Position numbers and translations under genes: made by a program. A model generated the notes under the pieces. It was given only the letters and a program-made list of their open reading frames with translations. It searched no databases and was not told where the DNA came from. Positions 23,487-32,308 of a stretch of 64,000 nt of DNA are shown here, one piece after another. Numbering within the stretch: position 1 is the first letter of the stretch; the number at the start of each line of letters is the position of its first letter. The stretch lies in assembly GCA_949358305.1 (NCBI GenBank), contig OX442318.1, forward strand, positions 14,180,517 to 14,244,516. Reading direction: 5' to 3'. The DNA comes from Strigamia acuminata. Lineage: Eukaryota; Arthropoda; Chilopoda; Geophilomorpha; Linotaeniidae.

Positions 23487-24157
23487 CTACTGTGTTCTAA
23501 TGGGAACAGATAATCACCACAGAAGCAAATCTGCTATTGGACTACAAAACTTTCACTCAAACTTTCCCGAAAGATATTCACTAAGACAATATTCTGAGTG
23601 CGGTTCAGGACTGAGAAAAATTATCAGGCTGTTTCGGCGCTTTCAATTGATCGAGAACCGGCGAATGGTGTTATCGTTGCAAACATTGCACGGTCAGTTA
23701 TTTTTTTCTGGTAATTGTTTTCATCCACATACCAGTAATTAAGAAAGAATGCAGTCATCATCAGTGTGTATAAAGTTATTACACTATTCTGCCCACAGAA
23801 TTTTTTTTAGGTGCAGAAAATTAAATGTTTTCAGGCTGAACGTGACATGTGGTCAGATAAACACATTCACATGGTCACATAGCTGTACTGTAATGATGTG
23901 AGTTTCTTCCACACCATTAAGGTTTTTTTTTTTTTTTTTAAATTCAATAACTCCACTTTGTATTCTCCTGGAACAATTTTTCTTTTGAGAATTAAAAAAG
24001 ATTTACTTTGAGAAACACTTAAACATTGCTCGAAAATCATCAAGCGGGCAGTTTACCGGATTTCCTAGCTCGTCATAATTCAATTTCAGGTGTTAAAATT
24101 CTTGAAACATTTCCAATTCGCATTGTCCAATGCAGCTAAGCTTAAAGCGCTACAGTA
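23487..24157. other. Non-coding stretch before the BEL/Pao element
   Basis: No gene is recognisable; contains poly-T near 23925. Confidence 0.4.
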
Positions 24158-24162
24158 TAAAG
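24158..24162. repeat. Target-site duplication, left copy
   Basis: TAAAG directly abuts the left LTR and is repeated at 30483-30487. Five bases is the usual duplication for BEL/Pao. Confidence 0.95.
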
Positions 24163-24309
24163 TGTGAAAATCCCAGTTTGTGAATGTTAAAAGTTCGCTT
24201 TTTTGATGTAAATTCAGTTGGTTCAGGTTTCGAAAATTTCTAAGTTCTTTTTCAGTGTGTGAATACAAATAAATTCTAACTGCTTGGGTAAAGTGAAAGT
24301 TTGTACTGG

Positions 24310-24315
24310 TTTATT
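24310..24315 (-). terminator. LTR polyadenylation signal (AATAAA)
   Basis: AATAAA on the element-sense strand in the 3' LTR; the equivalent in the 5' LTR is 30169-30174. Placement in the second half of the LTR fits a U3-R boundary upstream, but the cleavage site is not determined. Confidence 0.5.
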
Positions 24316-24352
24316 TTCGTTGAAAAACGATGTTAAATACATGAGATAATCA

Positions 24353-24409
24353 GTTCTTGGAAACAAGAACAAAACATACAAATATAATTAGTTCTCAGAA
24401 AATGAGAAC
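24353..24409. repeat. Twin hairpins inside the LTR
   Basis: GTTCTTGGAAACAAGAAC (24353-24370) and GTTCTCAGAAAATGAGAAC (24391-24409) are two perfect 7-bp-arm stem-loops of related sequence, spaced about 20 bp apart and both followed in element sense by a GATTAT/AATTAT motif. The same pair recurs in the other LTR at 30212-30229 and 30250-30268. They may be protein-binding sites or RNA structures; function unknown. Confidence 0.75.
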
Positions 24410-24618
24410 AAAAAGTCAAAAAAAGGTCAAAAACTCTAAACAATAGAAAACGTCACCACATCTGGTGAAAATTTAGACACTTCTAGAATCACAACAAAAG
24501 ACTCGGGTTTTCCCTTCAAAAAATTCGCAGAAGGCAATTAAAAACAGTTTACAGTAAAAACCCAAAATTTCCCAACACCAATTTAATATAAAATTAAAGT
24601 ACAATAAAACCCTAGTTT

Positions 24619-27600
24619 TTACACTGGCGGGGGGTCGCTAACACCTGCGACAACATCCTCGTGCGCTTCCAAAAGGCACAATCTTTGTATGGGACGCCTC
24701 AACTTCTTCCCCGTGGCGAGTCGGACCTCGCATGACCTTACTTTCCCATCCCGCCCCGGAAAAACAAGATTTACTAATCCCATCGCCCACACAGACCTCG
24801 GTTGATTCTCGTCTTGTATCAACACGACGTCGTTGACCTTCAAATCCCTTTTGATGCGGTCAGTTCGAAATACTCTAAGCTCGACCAAGTATTCGTGGTT
24901 CCAGCGCTTCCAAATCTGTTTTACCAAGCGCTCACGAAGTCTCCATCGCTTCAAGAGTTCAACCGCACCAGCATCCATCTGTTTGGGGTCATGTTGATGA
25001 GTCCCTGGGAGCGAAATGTGACGTCTTCCAACTAGGAAGTGAGACGGTGTCAGCGGCTCCTTTTCCTGAGCATCTGCATACACGTACGAAATTGGTCGTG
25101 AATTTATCATCGCTTCCACTTCACACAAAGTGGTGGTCAACTCTTCGAATGTCAATACACGACGCCCCAAAATTTTCTTTAGTGACACCTTAACCGTCCT
25201 CACCATCCTCTCCCAAAAACCTCCCCACCATGCTGCCCGCTCAACAATGAATTTCCATGTGATTTGACGTTGCGAAAGAAAGTTACCAATCTTGGTCGAT
25301 TTAATGGCCCCCATCAAAACTCTTAATTCAGCATCGGCCCTCTTAAACGTTTTAGCGTTGTCCGAATATATTACCTCTGGTACGCAGCAACGAGCAAAAA
25401 ATCTTTTTAATGCCATTACAAAATCATCTGTACTCATAGAAGATACTAACTCTAAATGAATGGCTCTTGTCACTGCGCACGTGATGAGAGCAATGTAACA
25501 CTTATTTCCCGCGCGTTGATAAAGAGGGCCGGCGAAATCAATTCCCACTATTTGAAAGGGATCAGCTCTTCTGACTCGATCAACTGGCAATGGCGCTTCT
25601 ATTTGTCGCATCAAACGACCTTGGACTTTTCTGCAAATAAAACAATTATGAATTATCTTCTTTATACACGATCTCGCTCTTGGAATCCAAAATCGCGTCC
25701 GTATTTCTGCAAGAGTGTCGCCGAGACCGCCGTGAAAAACTCGTTGATGCGCGTCTAATATCAAAAGTTCAGTAATTCGCTGTCCTCCTGGCAACACCCA
25801 TGGTCCCTTAGCTTCTCTTTGAACCTCGCCCCACTCGAGTCTGGTTCGCACATGTAGAAGGTGGTGGTCGTCGAATGCGCAGTCGATTTGGCTCAACACA
25901 GAATCTGTCTCGACTCGTCGTCCCGCCTCAATTGATTTAATTTCACTCGCAAAATAAAGTTGCTGCACTGCACCAATCCAATAATGCTCGACGCGGCGCA
26001 ATTCGTCTAACGACAATGGTGATCCGTTCCTTTCCTTTCGTTTCAAATTGTCCGCAAATCGTCGCACCCACCCCGTCACACGCACCAAACTCATCCACGA
26101 ACTGTATGTATTTAAATTGATTAAAAGTTCTTTCAAAGGCGGCTCGTCATTGATCACGATATTGACTTGTTCGTCGACTTCCTCGTCGAATTCGGGCGTA
26201 ACGTCTCTTTGTGGCCAAGCGTCCTCGTCTTGCGACAACCACTCTGGTCCGGTCCACCAAATTTGACTGTCCACCATTTTCTGGGCGTCCATTCCACGCG
26301 TGAGCAAATCTGCCGGATTTTCTCGACCTGGCACGTGTTTCCATTCCACGTCTGGAGCGTTGTTACGAATTTCCTCGATTCGTCTCGTGACGAATGGGTC
26401 AGTCCGTCCGTTCACGTGCGCTATCCAAGCCAATACGATCGTGGAATCCGTCCAGCAAACTACTCGTGACGCGGGCAGCTGCTTCAACCGGACCACCAAA
26501 CGTGACGTCAGCAATGCTCCCATCAATTCCAGACGTGGAAGCGTTATCGTTTTGACTGGAGCGATCCTTGCTTTAGACAAAATAAATGAAATACGATTAT
26601 GACACTCGTCTCTTGTTTTTGCATATGCGACGACTCCGTAGGCCAACGGGCTCGCGTCGCAAAATAAATGAATTTCCGCATTCAAATTGTCCAATCCAAA
26701 CCCGACCCATCTTGGCAAATTAACGAGTTGTAAACATGGTATTTGACGCTTCCAATTGTTCCACTTTTCTTCTTCTGTTGCTGGCAACTTGTCATTCCAG
26801 TCCAACCCCAACTTCCACAAACTTTGAAAAATCATTTTGCCAGTTATTGAGAACGGGGCACAGAATCCGAGTGGATCAAAAATGCTGGCGACGAGTCGGA
26901 TCACTTGTCGTTTCGTCTCTCCTTCCAGCAACTGTAATTTCAATATTTCTCCCATTTCCAAACCCAAACAGTCCTTTTCAACATCCCAAATTAATCCCAA
27001 AACTTTGGTGCATTTCTTCGGGCCCTCAGCGTTTCCATTCATCGCTGTCCAGACTTGGTTGGAATTGGAAATCCACTTGGTTAGCTTCATGTGCGCCTCG
27101 CTCAAAATAGTGGTAACTTCTTGACAGGTCCTTTGTAATTTTTCCTCGTCGGGTTGGCTATCAACAAAATCGTCAACGTAAAACTTATCATCCACTTGCT
27201 CAACTGTTTCCTTGAATTGTCCTTCAAACTTCTTGATGTGTTCATCAATGGTGGCGTTCAGCAGGAAAGGGCTCGGCGTTGCCCCGAACAACACTCGTGT
27301 GTATCGCAGTATCCTTAATTTTATTGGTCCCTTCCCGTCCCATTCCACGTGCAACCAAAAAATTCTCAAACAGTCCCTGTCCTCAACGTGTACCTCAATC
27401 TGGTGGAAGGCTTTTTCGATGTCTCCGGTGGCTGCAAACAGGTAAGTACGAAAATTAATCAAAACATTAATTAATTCGGGCAACAAATTTGGTCCCGTAA
27501 AAAGACAGTCATTTAAAGATTTGCTGCGGACACCGTGGGATGAAGCGTCACAAACTACACGTAACTTTGTAGTTTCACGGTTCTCTTTTATCACTGGCGA

Positions 27601-27633
27601 ATGGGGCAAATAATAAGTCTTTTTCCTTTTCAC
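24619..27633 (-). CDS. pol: Pol: reverse transcriptase, RNase H and integrase (BEL/Pao)
   Basis: This 1,004-codon frame encodes the replication and insertion enzymes. The RT opens with YYLPH and KLRVVCDA, with catalytic D71 (GDIEKAF) and D154/D155 in YVDDF. RNase H follows with D326 (FCDAS), E369 (LPRLELMG), D396 (WTDST) and D442 (NPADLLTRG). Integrase has an HHCC zinc site (H629, H634, C664, C667) and a DDE core at D699, D758 and E808. A DUF5641-like tail spans about 895-990. All catalytic residues are present. The first codon is GTG and is not a real start: the frame is +1 relative to gag, overlaps it by 59 bp and has an in-frame stop just upstream, so expression needs frameshifting, or one base has been lost or gained. 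The stop lies in the 3' LTR. Product would act in Gag particles and the nucleus. Confidence 0.95.
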   Translation of the reverse strand: MKRKKTYYLPHSPVIKENRETTKLRVVCDASSHGVRSKSLNDCLFTGPNLLPELINVLINFRTYLFAATGDIEKAFHQIEVHVEDRDCLRIFWLHVEWDGKGPIKLRILRYTRVLFGATPSPFLLNATIDEHIKKFEGQFKETVEQVDDKFYVDDFVDSQPDEEKLQRTCQEVTTILSEAHMKLTKWISNSNQVWTAMNGNAEGPKKCTKVLGLIWDVEKDCLGLEMGEILKLQLLEGETKRQVIRLVASIFDPLGFCAPFSITGKMIFQSLWKLGLDWNDKLPATEEEKWNNWKRQIPCLQLVNLPRWVGFGLDNLNAEIHLFCDASPLAYGVVAYAKTRDECHNRISFILSKARIAPVKTITLPRLELMGALLTSRLVVRLKQLPASRVVCWTDSTIVLAWIAHVNGRTDPFVTRRIEEIRNNAPDVEWKHVPGRENPADLLTRGMDAQKMVDSQIWWTGPEWLSQDEDAWPQRDVTPEFDEEVDEQVNIVINDEPPLKELLINLNTYSSWMSLVRVTGWVRRFADNLKRKERNGSPLSLDELRRVEHYWIGAVQQLYFASEIKSIEAGRRVETDSVLSQIDCAFDDHHLLHVRTRLEWGEVQREAKGPWVLPGGQRITELLILDAHQRVFHGGLGDTLAEIRTRFWIPRARSCIKKIIHNCFICRKVQGRLMRQIEAPLPVDRVRRADPFQIVGIDFAGPLYQRAGNKCYIALITCAVTRAIHLELVSSMSTDDFVMALKRFFARCCVPEVIYSDNAKTFKRADAELRVLMGAIKSTKIGNFLSQRQITWKFIVERAAWWGGFWERMVRTVKVSLKKILGRRVLTFEELTTTLCEVEAMINSRPISYVYADAQEKEPLTPSHFLVGRRHISLPGTHQHDPKQMDAGAVELLKRWRLRERLVKQIWKRWNHEYLVELRVFRTDRIKRDLKVNDVVLIQDENQPRSVWAMGLVNLVFPGRDGKVRSCEVRLATGKKLRRPIQRLCLLEAHEDVVAGVSDPPPV

Positions 27634-29959
27634 TTTTTAATGGAACTTCCTCCAAAATTCCCTCGGCGAGTTGAGTTTCAATTACAGCCTTATATTGTTC
27701 GTACAATTTTGAATCTTGCTTAAATTTCCTTACTAAGTTCCAAAACCTTCGTAGAGCCACAGTGTAATTGTCATCAAGTTCATTTTTATTCATTAGCCAA
27801 GGTAGTTTTACTTCATAACGCGTCCCGTTCCATTTTAGTGAATTACGGAAACTCGTAAGTGCTTGCATTTCTTCATCGCACTTGTCACTATTAGACTCGT
27901 GCTTTATCCCTAATGCATCCAATTCCCAAAATAATTGCAACTGTTTGTCCAATTTCTCTTCATATTTAATCAAATTAACTGGTACTATCAAACCGTCGTT
28001 GTTGGCAGCTCGCAACTCGCTTGACCCGTGTATTGTCCATCCAAATAACGTGTCCAAACCCACTAGACCGGACCCCAGTCTCTCAATCCGTCCACTGACT
28101 ATTTGCCAGAAATAATCTGTGCCCACCAAAATTGATACTGCACCACATTGACGCTGGTCTAAATTTTCATCGATTCGAATCCCGCGCTCGTCCAACATGG
28201 CACGCACATCGTGATGAATGGGCCTCGCTACGGAGCTCGTGATCCACGGCACGACGATGGCATTGATGGCGATCTGTCCCTCCTTGCCGCCCCTTGCTCG
28301 AAGCGTAACTTGCACTTGTCTGCGAACGGCTGATCGCGAGCTTCGTTCCCCAAATGGCGTAATTGACATCTTTTGTTGGCCGGACTCGGGTGCGTTTAAT
28401 TCGTCTGCTAGTTTCTCGGTGATGAAGGTGCGGTGGCTGCCCCCATCAAAAAAACATTGAACTGTTTTTCTCCTCGTTTTCGACTCAACATCCACCATCA
28501 AGACCTGAAAATACAACTCGCTTTTATTAATTTCCAGCACGGCCGTCGTCTTGACCTCCTCCGTGTCGTCGTCCTCGCAAAGTTGGGTGTGATGACGTCT
28601 ATTGCACTTTTCACATTTTATTTTTGCCGTGCATTTAGTCACCCGATGCCCTTTGTCAAAGCATAAAAAACATCGACCCATTCTCATTAAATTTCGTCTT
28701 TTCTTGTGGGGCGGCAGTGGGCAGGCTTCCGTCGCGTGCTCGGTGACCTCGCAATAAATGCACTCGCTCGTGTTGATGGTGAGGGCGTTGACCGATGGCA
28801 GAGTCACTTTCTTTTTAACCCATTCCGTGTTTTTTGTAAACGTGGGTCGGCTTGTTTTCTTTTCCTCCAAATTTGACTCTCTGTTATAATCATTAGCGGC
28901 GGCCGTTCGCTCCCTCAACCCAATTTGCTTATTCAAATATGTGAGGAAAGCTTTAATGTCGGTCTCGTCGTCGTTGTCCCCCTGCGCGAATCCCATCGCG
29001 ATAAAATCTGGCACGGCGGCCATTAATTTCGGACACAACAGAGCGCCAAATGTGGCCACTTCAACTTCCAAGTTCTCAAGGCTGCGCACGTGCAACTCGC
29101 ACACGTCATACAGCCTTCTGAGCGCTGTCAAATCCCCAATCTTTTTCACCGCTGGCACTCTTTCTATGGCACGCAAATGGGCATTAATCACGACATTTTT
29201 CTTGCCAAAACGATTTTTTAAAAGTTCCTTGGCGGTTTCATAATTTTCGTCTGTTGGATTAAGCCCCGCAACAACGCTGGCCGCTGGCCCCTCCAAAAAT
29301 GTTTTCAGATACACAAGTTTTGCCTTTGGTGTAAGTCTCTTATTGCTCCCGATTCCAATTTCGTAATTTGACCAAAAGTCGCACCATTTGGTCGGGTCTC
29401 CGTTATATTTGTTCATATTAATAGTGGGTAATTTCATAGAACCTGCATCCTGATCCTCGTTGACCGGTGGCGGCACGGCTGGCGGCGGCAAATGGACCTG
29501 GACCTGGGCGGCGATCTGAGCGGTGATGGCCTGTTGGTTCAGCAGCATCTGGGCGGCGATCGCGTCTTCCAGCTTTTTTTGGTTGGCGGCCGCTGTCGCC
29601 TCGTTCGCTTGTCCCACCTCGGCTCGTCGTATCTCGTCCGCGTGCTGCATCAAGTCCTCCATGTGGTCTATCAGGCGTTCCTGGTAGATGTCCGCCGTTT
29701 CCTGGTCGGCCGTGGCTTCATTGTCGTCGGCGATCAAGTTTCCAATTCGTTCGTCCAGCCCCGCCAAAATGTCCTTTTTGGCTTGTAGTTGGGCTCTGTG
29801 TCGCGCCAACTTCTTCAAATCGACCGGCACCTCTGCCAGCAAGCCGGCTGTCGAGTTGGTCAGCCGGGTGCACGCCGTTCTCGCGGTCGTGCGATTCCTC
29901 TTCAGCTTATCGATTTCCGAAATTTCGGCCATTTTTACGTTCAAAATAAATTTCAACAC
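27575..29959 (-). CDS. gag-pro: Gag-like protein with aspartic protease (BEL/Pao)
   Basis: 794 codons. An Ala/Gln/Glu-rich, probably coiled-coil N-terminal region (about 45-155) precedes a DUF1759-like capsid domain (about 175-345, with KLPTINMNKYNGDPTKW). Three zinc knuckles follow: C400-C413 and C430-C443 are CX2CX4HX4C, and C449-C461 is CX2CX4HX3C; these would bind element RNA. A DUF1758-like retropepsin comes next, with its active-site Asp at 505 in FDGGS, where D-[ST]-G is usual. The C-terminal end (YEQYKAVIETQLAEGILEEV) is the lead-in that normally continues into RT, after which the frame leaves register and stops at 27575. The first ATG is at 29959; the ATG at codon 10 gives the more typical MAEIS start. 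The leader from the primer site is only 44 bp. BEL/Pao elements normally have one continuous gag-pol frame. Confidence 0.93.
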   Translation of the reverse strand: MLKFILNVKMAEISEIDKLKRNRTTARTACTRLTNSTAGLLAEVPVDLKKLARHRAQLQAKKDILAGLDERIGNLIADDNEATADQETADIYQERLIDHMEDLMQHADEIRRAEVGQANEATAAANQKKLEDAIAAQMLLNQQAITAQIAAQVQVHLPPPAVPPPVNEDQDAGSMKLPTINMNKYNGDPTKWCDFWSNYEIGIGSNKRLTPKAKLVYLKTFLEGPAASVVAGLNPTDENYETAKELLKNRFGKKNVVINAHLRAIERVPAVKKIGDLTALRRLYDVCELHVRSLENLEVEVATFGALLCPKLMAAVPDFIAMGFAQGDNDDETDIKAFLTYLNKQIGLRERTAAANDYNRESNLEEKKTSRPTFTKNTEWVKKKVTLPSVNALTINTSECIYCEVTEHATEACPLPPHKKRRNLMRMGRCFLCFDKGHRVTKCTAKIKCEKCNRRHHTQLCEDDDTEEVKTTAVLEINKSELYFQVLMVDVESKTRRKTVQCFFDGGSHRTFITEKLADELNAPESGQQKMSITPFGERSSRSAVRRQVQVTLRARGGKEGQIAINAIVVPWITSSVARPIHHDVRAMLDERGIRIDENLDQRQCGAVSILVGTDYFWQIVSGRIERLGSGLVGLDTLFGWTIHGSSELRAANNDGLIVPVNLIKYEEKLDKQLQLFWELDALGIKHESNSDKCDEEMQALTSFRNSLKWNGTRYEVKLPWLMNKNELDDNYTVALRRFWNLVRKFKQDSKLYEQYKAVIETQLAEGILEEVPLKSEKEKDLLFAPFASDKREP
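27615..27640 (-). other. gag-pol frame junction
   Basis: Between the conserved EEVP of the upstream frame and YYLPH of the RT frame lies a very A-rich stretch in element sense (AAAAAGTGAAAAGGAAAAAG). The gag frame continues to a TGA at 27577-27575; the RT frame is closed upstream by TAA at 27639-27637. The register change of +1 must occur between these stops. Whether it is programmed frameshifting, a one-base mutation or a homopolymer sequencing error cannot be told from the sequence. Confidence 0.8.
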
Positions 29960-30003
29960 TCACGTTCTTGACACAAATTTTTCAGGTCCGGTTTAAATTA
30001 ATT

Positions 30004-30021
30004 TCCCGGGTTTCGGCACCA
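30004..30021 (-). other. Primer-binding site for tRNA-Phe
   Basis: In element sense TGGTGCCGAAACCCGGGA starts at the first base after the 5' LTR. All 18 bases are complementary to the 3' end of eukaryotic tRNA-Phe (GAA), whose acceptor 5' strand begins GCCGAAA and which ends TTTCGGCACCA; the match stops at the next base. Retroelements prime minus-strand DNA synthesis from such tRNAs. Confidence 0.88.
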
Positions 30022-30482
30022 TGTGAAAATCCCAGTTTGTGAATGTTAAAAGTTCGCTTTTTTGATGTAAATTCAGTTGGTTCAGGTTTCGAAAATTTCT
30101 AAGTTCTTTTTCAGTGTGTGAATACAAATAAATTCTAACTGCTTGGGTAAAGTGAAAGTTTGTACTGGTTTATTTTCGTTGAAAAACGATGTTAAATACA
30201 TGAGATAATCAGTTCTTGGAAACAAGAACAAAACATACAAATATAATTAGTTCTCAGAAAATGAGAACAAAAAGTCAAAAAAAGGTCAAAAACTCTAAAC
30301 AATAGAAAACGTCACCACATCTGGTGAAAATTTAGACACTTCTAGAATCACAACAAAAGACTCGGGTTTTCCCTTCAAAAAATTCGCAGAAGGCAATTAA
30401 AAACAGTTTACAGTAAAAACCCAAAATTTCCCAACACCAATTTAATATAAAATTAAAGTACAATAAAACCCTAGTTTTTACA
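30022..30482 (-). repeat. 5' LTR of the BEL/Pao element
   Basis: 461 bp identical to 24163-24623. As the upstream LTR it should hold the promoter of the minus-strand transcript; an AT-rich TATATT-containing segment and the twin hairpins (30212-30268) lie upstream of AATAAA (30169-30174). Transcription start not determined. Confidence 0.97.
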
Positions 30483-30487
30483 TAAAG
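30483..30487. repeat. Target-site duplication, right copy
   Basis: TAAAG, matching 24158-24162. Confidence 0.95.
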
Positions 30488-31204
30488 AGCCGCAGCTCAT
30501 GTTATCAAAATCTAATGTCACCATAAATAAATTGCAAATAGCTGCCAAACTTTCCCAATCTTTAAAATTCCAACGAAAAAAACACTTTACCCTCATAAAC
30601 GGTTTTTAAATAATCCATTTTAGCTTGAATGCAGCCATTGTTCACCGGGGACAAAGTACAATTTGCATATAAATAGTAAAATTGCAGTCAATAGAAATTA
30701 CAAACAATCTACACTTACCCATAGTGACTATTCGATCTGCAACAACGGTAAACAAAAGAATCGATGCAGTGTCAATTTTCTCACAACTGCTCAGTAATTA
30801 ACATTGACATGCACAATTGACATTTTTGCGTGACAATTCCCTGCATTAAAAATACCGCAACTTTAAGCACGCAATACCTCACACTCACTATTAATAACAC
30901 TGACAATTATCAAGCCGATTTTTGAATCTCATTAAGTGCGCTCAAATTCTGGGAGGATAAGAGACTTTACAGGATGCAAAAGCGGTAAGAATATAAAAAG
31001 CCGTTCCTTTAAAGTCTTAAGATAAGTTCGCATTTGGAAGTGAAGTAACCAAAGGTAAGGTAAGCTAAGATAAAGTAGTAGTAAAGTAATGCAATTATGA
31101 TCGTACTAGTTTGAAATTGAAGTAAAAATGAACTATCAGAATTGAGTAGCAAGACCTCGATCCAGTATAAGAACCAAGTTATTGGATCATCAAAATGGTG
31201 GCCC
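30488..31204. other. Non-coding stretch, no feature recognised
   Basis: AT-rich. Near 31025-31140 there are loose repeats of AAGGTAAG/AAGTAGTAAAGTAA type. No gene. Confidence 0.4.
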
Positions 31205-31495
31205 TAAACCACGAAGCACTTGGCAACAGGGGGCTCCGACCAATGAAATTACAGACACAAACTAGGAATGACTAATGCATACTAACCATACCCGTGACTA
31301 AATAAGTGCCCAATTCCCCATCACATTAAAAAAACCAGTTAAGGTGAGATACGCAGAAGGAGGAGGGTCAAAGAGAGAGCGCTGGCCCCGCTTGTTATGA
31401 AAAAAACCCAAGAACACACCAAAAACCAAGAAACAGCATTAGTCACTCCTGGCTGAGGAAGCCCCCCCCCCCCCCCCGTCCCCAACACCTACTTT
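31205..31495 (-). repeat. Dispersed repeat R1, copy B
   Basis: Inverted counterpart of 131-405, sharing CAACAGGGGGCT, GGAATGACTAATGCATACTA, AAGTGCCCAATTCCCCATCA and AGTCACTCCTGGCTGAGG. It ends in a run of 16 C bases at 31462-31477 that replaces a shorter C/G-rich tract in copy A. Confidence 0.65.
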
Positions 31496-32306
31496 ACTCT
31501 AAACCACAACCTGTGTGTTTTGAGTCTCGTTCAGTCTCGCTTTGTCTCGCTAAATTAAAGTCGCTCCTCAATGGGGTCACTTTTATTCCTTTTGCATTTT
31601 CCTTTAGAGATATAGTGATACGATCGCACTTGCACTATGCATTAGTCATCACATTAGCATTTGCGAGGGCACAGCACAAATTAAGATGTGTTTTAACATT
31701 TAAATAAACAGAAAGTTGTTTATTTATTTATTTACCTGGCTGTCTTATGCTGCATAAACTTTACGGCACATGCGGCTTTAGTAGTTCTTTACATTTTCGG
31801 AGTCCAGCAACCTTTAGGTTCTCAAAATTTTTTCACACAACTCCGTGAAATATATGTTCAGTTTTTATATACCATAAACATTGAAAACTGCCCATTCGTT
31901 ACTGTAAAAACGAGAGCCAGGTGTTGTTTAAAGTTTTGAATAGAAAAAAAAAGATTACATCAGATATACTCTAACGTAACCAATATAACCTTTAAGTCTG
32001 TCCGTTAAATGATATTTTTAGCAAAATGCCTCGCACTCTCCCAAAAGAAACATCTCGCACTGTTGGTTAAGAACCGCTGCTTTAGTAGCTGCTTGCGCCG
32101 GTGAATCTATCTTCCTCCTCTCTCCCGCTCCTCCTCTCTCTCCTATCTTCTTGTTTTTCTTTTTATTCTTCTGCTTGGAAAATACAACTAGGGTTGTGAA
32201 ACACACCCAACTGATATGTGAAGCATTTCAGTCGGATGGTTATACTGGACTTTCGCCTTTCAGAGGTGAGATGAGGCCTGGTCCGTCACAAATGTGGTTG
32301 TGAATA
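31496..32306. other. Non-coding stretch, no feature recognised
   Basis: Nothing recognisable; a CT-rich run lies at 32110-32160. Confidence 0.4.
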
Positions 32307-32308
32307 TA

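Larger units (their letters stand above)
24163..24623 (-). repeat. 3' LTR of the BEL/Pao element
   Basis: 461 bp with TG...CA ends (TGTAAAAACT at the start in element sense, TTTTCACA at the end). It is identical to 30022-30482 at a constant offset of 5,859 bp. It contains AATAAA (plus-strand 24310-24315) and two adjacent perfect hairpins. The pol stop codon lies within its first five bases. Confidence 0.97.
24163..30482 (-). mobile_element. Full-length BEL/Pao LTR retrotransposon
   Basis: A 6,320-bp element on the minus strand. Order in element sense: 5' LTR (30482-30022), tRNA-Phe primer site (30021-30004), gag-protease ORF, RT-RNase H-integrase ORF, 3' LTR (24623-24163). The two 461-bp LTRs show no difference on base-by-base reading, and both flanks carry TAAAG, so insertion was very recent. 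DUF1759-like Gag, DUF1758-like protease and the C-terminal DUF5641-like region identify BEL/Pao rather than gypsy or copia. No env-like ORF is present. The two ORFs are out of frame and no purine tract precedes the 3' LTR. Confidence 0.97.

Noticed and set aside
24802-29996. Many plus-strand open frames across the BEL/Pao element
   Set aside because: They are antisense shadows of the gag-pro and pol frames, which carry all recognisable domains.
24163-30482. An env gene or a retrovirus-like third ORF
   Set aside because: The pol frame runs directly into the 3' LTR; there is no space or frame for env.
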